NCBI RefSeq assembly: GCF_014839805.1
Contig: NC_051120.1
Location: 9,300,001 to 9,364,000, forward strand
Reading direction: 5' to 3'
Origin: Manduca sexta
Taxonomy: Eukaryota > Arthropoda > Insecta > Lepidoptera > Sphingidae
Length of the DNA: 64,000 nt
Position numbers and translations under genes: made by a program. Of this stretch, positions 58,555 to 64,000 are shown one piece after another; position 1 is the stretch's first letter; each line of letters opens with the position of its first letter. Below the pieces are notes generated by a model. That model saw nothing but the letters and a program-made list of their open reading frames with translations. It was not told the origin of the DNA and did not search any database.

Positions 58555-58795
58555 CTAGATGTGCAGTTGGCGGACTTCAATCACTTATGAAATTCTTATG
58601 TAGAACTCTCAGGTATGTATGTTTACTCACGATGTCTTCCAACGTTAGAACGAGCGATAATTGACAATCAATACACCCGTAACTTCGCAAAGTCAGAGAT
58701 GTATATGCCTTGGGTTTTGAACTTGAGGTCTCCAGCTCAGCGGACCGTTCCATGCCTAACTAGGCTATCACGTACAATATTATTGAATGGAAATA
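58555..58795 (-). mobile_element. SINE-A copy, diverged
   Basis: aactctcaggtatgtatgtt, tactcacgatgtcttccaac and tgcctaactaggctatcac in reverse; the tail side is lost. Confidence 0.65.
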
Positions 58796-58894
58796 ATCTA
58801 CGTGTAACCTACCTCCATAAATTATAATTTTACGCCCACGCAATTACAATACATCCAATTAATAAACGTAGCTTAATGTTTTGATAATAACACC

Positions 58895-59090
58895 ATTCGA
58901 GTGTTTTTTTTTTATTTACTTACGTCAAAGTGACTGGCACTGCACCTGATGGTAAGCTCGATGCCGTTCAGATCTCATGCCACTCAAGACAGAGACTGTC
59001 GAGGAGTAATCATCGTTCCTCAGTCGACATTCTATTGGACTTCACTTCACTTACCATCAGGCACAGTGGGGTCACTTAGCGTGCTTATAT
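58895..59090. repeat. Repeat G fold-back
   Basis: tgactggcactgcacctgat then ggtaag at the left, cttaccatcaggcacagtgg then ggtcactt at the right: two truncated repeat G units head to head. Confidence 0.65.
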
Positions 59091-59529
59091 AAAAAAATCA
59101 TGCCAGCCTACTGAGATGCTTCTACACTCTACGGCGAAAGAACTGAGGATTATAGGAAGGAACACGTGCGCCAGCAAACTATTCCAAAGCTTGTTGGTGC
59201 GCCAAAGAAATGTTGACGAACCTATCAGGCCGGGCCGTGATGGTTTTCACCCTTACTTTAACTATCAAGCTGTTTTTCCACTTCATACTCTAAACAAACT
59301 TTACATGTTCAGATAAAGTAAAAGCGTATATGTTTTACTTATAATTGCAAAACTGTGTAGTGAATAAACAGGGTATAATTGAATGCCAGCTAGGAGCTAA
59401 ATGGAAACATTATGCTAAAACATTATAAGCTGCACTTATAAATACTAGGTTTTGCTCGCAGTTTTACCCATGAGGGTTCGTTCAGAGTAAGTCATTTAAT
59501 TAACGGAGACTGTCTCGATAGCGCTGTTG
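59091..59529. other. No gene seen
   Basis: A repeat I scrap (gttttgctcgcagttttacc) lies near 59450. Otherwise unassigned. Confidence 0.45.
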
Positions 59530-59735
59530 TTGCATACAACTGGCGTGGTGAGGTCTAGGGATTGAACCCAGGTTCGGGCAGTGTTGAGTTTTTCTGCTCA
59601 ATATTAGCCTGGAATCGGGAATTTGTGCCGAATATGGCGATTGGCTTGCCCTATTACAAGAGACTATAACTGGCGAACTGTGATAGTTGGTACACCTCTG
59701 CGTCCTTAAAAAAAAAGGCGTAATGCTATGTATAC
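59530..59735 (+). mobile_element. SINE-B copy, diverged
   Basis: gattgaacccaggttcgggc (B box), gagtttttctgctcaatatt and ggaatcgggaatttgtgccg. Confidence 0.75.
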
Positions 59736-60094
59736 AAACCGGAAAGCAAAATCTTAAATACCAGACCCGGGTAATTTAAGTGTGTTTTAGTTTACAAGAC
59801 GAAACAAAAACTTATAGCGAATACTCGAATTCGATTCTCAAATATCAAGATCAGTTCAAGATTTCTACAAAAAATAGAAACCTAAAAAGTAAAATAACAA
59901 TACTTTAAAAACAACATAATATTGATAGTAAGGAAGAAGAAATAAAAATAGCAAAAGAATCAAAGACATTAGCGACATCCTTACCTATCGTAAACAAATT
60001 ACAAAAGAAACTTCCTGATAGCAGGGATCGGTGATTTTTGTAACTAGGTCAAGGTTTATCGCTATTTGTGAAGTAAGAATTATATGGATCAGTG
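59736..60094. other. No gene seen
   Basis: A-rich DNA. Nothing recognised. Confidence 0.5.
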
Positions 60095-60180
60095 CCGAAG
60101 GGTCCATATAACTTAATTGCCGGCTTCCCTTTGGTAATTTATATAAAATGTAATTATAAATAGAATGATTTCCAGAATTT
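60095..60180 (-). repeat. Repeat K fragment
   Basis: gggtccatataacttaattg, ccggcttccctttggtaatt and gaatgatttccagaat in reverse. It shows the MITE-N target with a single TTA. Confidence 0.55.
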
Positions 60181-60599
60181 TTCTGTATACAGGCTCATTT
60201 TGACATTGCGTTACTAAATGAAACCACATACTTATCTACTTGGAAACAACTTACAATAAGTTATTTGTGTCTTAGACGTGAAATAAAAAAGTGTAAGTTT
60301 CGAACAAAATAAATATTAATAAAAAGTAATTTTAGTTTTACGCGCCCTAATGCTGCTACTGCTGCTCTAAGAGAATTCATCGCAGTGGCAACATCATACT
60401 TTCAGTCAGAAATATACTCACGCACGCCACATATTCTCATTAAACTACAAAATGATCAAAAAATCAGGAAACTAAAACCAGGATTTTGGGTGAAAATATC
60501 CGTTATTAATGGATGATTTTGGCACAATGTCAGCAAAGACGAAGACCAGTATGTGTTTTCATTTAGTAACGCAGTGTCGAAATGACCCTGTATATAACT
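60181..60599. other. No gene seen
   Basis: AT-rich. tgctgctactgctgctct near 60350 is a short trinucleotide run. Confidence 0.5.
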
Positions 60600-60800
60600 A
60601 AGACGAAATTATCGCTATGTTTTATCGGTGAAGGAAAACATCGTAAGGAAACCTGCATACCTAAGACGTTTGCCATAACAATTTCGAAGGTATATGATGC
60701 CAACCCTCATTAGGCTAGCGTGTAAGGCCTAATCCCCCTCAGTAGTAGAGATCCGTGCCTACCAATAGAACAATAATATATTCAGAGCTGTTATATTATT
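60600..60800 (+). mobile_element. SINE-A copy, head missing
   Basis: cggtgaaggaaaacatcgta, aggaaacctgcatac, cctaatccccctcagtagta and tail agctgttatattattat. Confidence 0.75.
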
Positions 60801-60869
60801 ATCTAAGATGGTTCGATGGGGGTAGTAACACTAATAGAAAACTGCACTGCAACAAGTTCCTACTAACTT

Positions 60870-61275
60870 TTTTTATATGAATCTGGCAGAGAACCTACTA
60901 CATCAGATGGTAAGTGGAGTTGGGTCCAGATAGCGTTGACTGATGAGATATAGTAATCCAGTCGGCACAATTATGCCGGCCTGTTTGAACCAAATATTCA
61001 CAGGCTGATCCTGGGACGGAAGACACTTTTGCTGGTGGTCGGATATATTTTACATCTGCCCAGATAGTGAATACCGTACACAAGGTGTTAAAACCCGCCA
61101 TAGTGACCCACGAAAGTGTCGCGTTCCGGGATCAGCCTGTGCATATCCGATCCTAACAGGCCGACATAATTGTGTCCACTTTTAAGAGCTAATCATCTCT
61201 CGCCAATCCACATTCTATTGGACCCCATTCCACTTACCATAGGGTGCACTGAGGTCAAATTTCCTTGCATATATA
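60870..61275. repeat. Repeat G inverted pair
   Basis: A truncated plus unit (catcagatggtaagtggagt, gccggcctgtttgaacc, caggctgatcctgggacgg) meets a fuller minus unit from 61028 (tgctggtggtcggatatatt, gatcagcctgtgcatatccg, attctattggaccccattcc). Confidence 0.75.
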
Positions 61276-61736
61276 AAAAAAATCTTACGTAGGGCGCCAT
61301 GGCTAGTTGTGCTTTGTGTACGGTGGTCGTTATCCAAACAAATACAAATATCCTTCTACTTATTTGCTACTCCACTGAGGCTCATATATACGCTGACACG
61401 TGCTCATTGCTCTAAGGGTCAATATTGTTACAAACCGTAATTTGAGGTGGTTTAGCCTTCTGTGGATAGTTAGTAATGTGTTTCCATTTGGCATAAAAAC
61501 CTTTCTCAGAATGAGATGTTTGTGGTGTTAGATGTAGTTCACTGGATGATGACGGTACAGGTGATTAAAAAAGTAATAGAATACGCCAGCATAGTTATGG
61601 AGGAATTTTGAATGACTTTGGTGCTTGGACACAATGAATTGTGTAAATGAACCGTATATCTTAATCTTTGATTATAATTGTATTTTTTTTATTTATTATT
61701 ATTTTATTACATAATAAAGTGCGCAATTTTAAATAA
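61276..61736. other. No gene seen
   Basis: Unassigned DNA, AT-rich toward its right end. Confidence 0.5.
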
Positions 61737-61960
61737 ATTAAATTTATTTATTTATTTATTTATTTATTTAAATAAGGTTCTCCAACAGTACACACATTTC
61801 TTGTTAATAACATAAAAGTAGTAGTCACATTCTGATGTGTGTACCAGTTATAGGAGTACACAACACTCACAAATTAGTACGCAATGTTCACATTTTACAA
61901 AAAGACAAATTAAAACTAAAATCTACCAATTAATAATTAGAAAGCAAACATAACTAGGAT
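61737..61960 (-). repeat. LINE 3' end with (TTTA)n tail
   Basis: A (TTTA)n tract at 61743-61770 is followed by aataaggttctccaacagta and attctgatgtgtgtaccagt, parallel to 45363-45560. It reads as a 3' untranslated region on the minus strand. Confidence 0.65.
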
Positions 61961-62884
61961 ATTTCATCATATTACATTCACCACATTTTTTTTTGTATTA
62001 TTCCAATAGTTAGACGAATGTAACTACCTACAAATTTATTAGTTCATTATATTATATTCACCAAATATATATTTTTTGTAACATTCCCATATTTAGGCCT
62101 TCAAATTTGTTTAATCTTGTTATATCTGGCTGACTGCACACATACACTTAATAAACATCGTAATTTTTCGTAAAGTCTGAAAAATATAATCACCGTAAAG
62201 AAACGATTAAGATCTTTTACTCCTAAATTGCTTTAAAAAGTGATATATTGCTAAGCAAAATATATTGCAATGTAAAAAAATAAGGCTATCTATACGCAAT
62301 AAGTACGTGCTAGGCCGTCCTAACCTTCCGAATAAATTACATTGATGTTATTTGAAGGCAATACCGATACCCTCGTAAACAAACGGGTTTTAGGCTGGAC
62401 GCACCCCGTCAAATTGGATTGATGGCGGAGTTTGCTATTAAATTGTGTGACGTCGGCTAAATTACAAATTTATGAATCAATTCTTTGCAGTGCGCCGTTT
62501 GAATGGTTATAAAAATATTTTACGTAAATTTAGTAACATACTGATATTCTGGAAAATAATATTTGACAATTAGAAATTTTGTTTATAAAAAAAACTATTT
62601 TTACGTTGTAATAAATTGCATTAAGAATGGTACTTTTGATTTTTTTATTTAGTCGATGACATGAACAAGTTCACTTACGTATCATTGACAGACAAATGCG
62701 TCTAATGTACGTTCGTAATTATTTTCATAAAATATATGGGATTTATATGACATGGCCGCATATGACCTAAATTAAAATACTGACAATATATGTTTTTTAA
62801 TTCACTCATTTTTTATTTCCATGTCCAAATAAGACTATCCCATCAGATATACATACAGCTATATATATAATAACCATAATATGA
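61961..62884. other. No gene seen
   Basis: AT-rich DNA. A GC-richer patch at 62370-62460 shows no splice-bounded receptor-like frame. Confidence 0.45.
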
Positions 62885-63005
62885 GCCCTGTATTATATAC
62901 AGTTCCACTACTGGACAACGGGCCTACTGATAGTTATTAGGCCTTAGTCCACCACGCCAATCTAGGGCTAATTGGCAGACTTCACATACCCTCAAAATTG
63001 TATAA
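62885..63005 (-). repeat. SINE-A 3' part
   Basis: gagccctgtattatatacag, ttccactactggacaacggg, aggccttagtccaccacgcc and acttcacataccctcaaaat. Confidence 0.75.
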
Positions 63006-63695
63006 GTATAATAATAAAAAATGCTGACAATATAATAGAAAAATCTCATTTCAGTAATAGCTACTGAATCTATACGTAGTTTCATTCTCTAAATAAATCT
63101 ATTGGCAAAACGTAAACCATCTTCTAAAACTCAGATTTTCTATCGCACAAAACTAATCTGGTGCCATCTGAAACATAGCATTTGTAAATGGAATCCTGTA
63201 TACCAGTATTTAAGTAACTCTATTACAGGAGATTCAATTTCCTTTTGTCGTATGATTATTTAGCAGAAAAGATGGTAAAAACGGTGTAGACTTAGCCGTA
63301 ATAATAATAGTTTTAGTAAACCGATGCTTTACTCGTGGTATAACATTTTTGAACATGAGTATATGAAAATCAATGCCAATACTTCAATGGTTTCGCTGCC
63401 TTTATGGGCTGTCATGAAACCAAAGAGACGATACAAAAATACATTTATAGATTTTAAATTTTTTATGTGCCTATTCACTCGTGACGCAGCGAAACAGTGT
63501 TTTCATAAGTTGTAGTCATAAAAATAGTTTACAAACAAAACAAATTAATCTGCAATTCAAACTAAATGAAATAAAACTCAAACAATGGTATCCAATCGTA
63601 TTAACCCTTTTCTTGGCAAGAAAAAAAATCTATGGAAAATCTTTTTTTTTGTTTAATTCTGTTTTGAGCATAAATATTAATGATATAAAAAATGG
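63006..63695. other. No gene seen
   Basis: AT-rich. Plus-strand frames at 63324-63783 have no motif. Confidence 0.5.
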
Positions 63696-63709
63696 AAAAA
63701 AAAATCCTG

Positions 63710-63810
63710 GGTATCTAGTTTTGGAGATATACAATGTATCCCACGAGATACATTGCCAAGTATCTGTACTTTTCCCCATATAAGCCAATGTATCCGAGAG
63801 GATACAATGC
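63710..63810. repeat. Cluster of GTATCC palindromic motifs
   Basis: caatgtatcccacgagatac then attg, and caatgtatccgagaggatac then aatg: two similar imperfect palindromes about 55 bp apart. Confidence 0.55.
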
Positions 63811-64000
63811 TCAAATAAAATAAATATAACAAATTACTTAAACAACAATTATAATCATAATTTAAAAAAAAAAAAAGCAAACTTAAACATACATCTATTC
63901 AGGTCCGGTTTGAAAAAAAAAAGCAGTTTCTATTGGGCAGAAGACAAAGTCTTAGGCGGCATTTTGAACACATAACAGTGGTTTGTCCTTTAATGCATAA
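63811..64000. other. AT-rich end of window, no gene seen
   Basis: Contains two poly(A) runs. Nothing recognised. Confidence 0.5.

Noticed and set aside
60898..61101. Minus-strand open frame of 67 codons
   Set aside because: It lies within the repeat G inverted pair, and the same peptide scraps recur wherever repeat G occurs (for example 28018-28218).
61743..61770. (TTTA)n tract as a stand-alone microsatellite
   Set aside because: It adjoins a LINE 3' untranslated region shared with 45363-45560 and is better explained as that element's tail.

Overview
This is a eukaryotic window, almost certainly from a moth or butterfly. The DNA is AT-rich, genes have long introns, and the sequence is crowded with dispersed repeats of the kind I associate with Lepidoptera: two tRNA-derived SINE families in many copies, RTE-type LINE ends with (CAT)n tails, and several families of MITEs. 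The species cannot be named from the sequence.

The one host gene I can support lies on the minus strand and fills most of the window. It is a receptor-type (membrane) guanylyl cyclase of the natriuretic-peptide-receptor (NPR-A/B-like) type. Twelve exons between 45804 and 8519 join in phase to give 2460 bp, that is 819 residues plus a stop. They encode the membrane-proximal end of the ectodomain, the transmembrane helix, the kinase-homology domain, the dimerisation linker, the complete cyclase catalytic domain and a long C-terminal tail ending in a possible PDZ ligand. The exons for the rest of the ectodomain, and the start codon, were not found in the 18 kb upstream and probably lie beyond the right edge.

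Layout: 1-2 kb, a decayed MULE-like transposase on the minus strand running off the left edge. 2-8 kb, SINE, RTE and hAT fragments. 8.5-45.8 kb, the cyclase gene with repeat-filled introns; the largest, about 12.2 kb, splits the catalytic domain. 46-53.6 kb, upstream intron or intergenic DNA with nested MITEs, SINEs and LINE pieces. 53.6-58.5 kb, a nearly full-length LINE on the plus strand with PHD-finger ORF1 and endonuclease/reverse-transcriptase ORF2, broken by one stop and two single-base frameshifts. 58.5-64 kb, more SINEs, fold-back repeats, a LINE 3' end and AT-rich DNA.

I use working letters for dispersed families seen more than once here (SINE-A, SINE-B, repeats E, F, G, I, K, L, M, MITE-H, MITE-N, fold-back J). 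They are local names, not database names. I found no new multi-gene system. The most informative non-genic structures are a TTAA-flanked MITE, a TTA-duplicating MITE whose insertion site can be checked against an unoccupied repeat copy, and a long-terminal-inverted-repeat MITE present twice.
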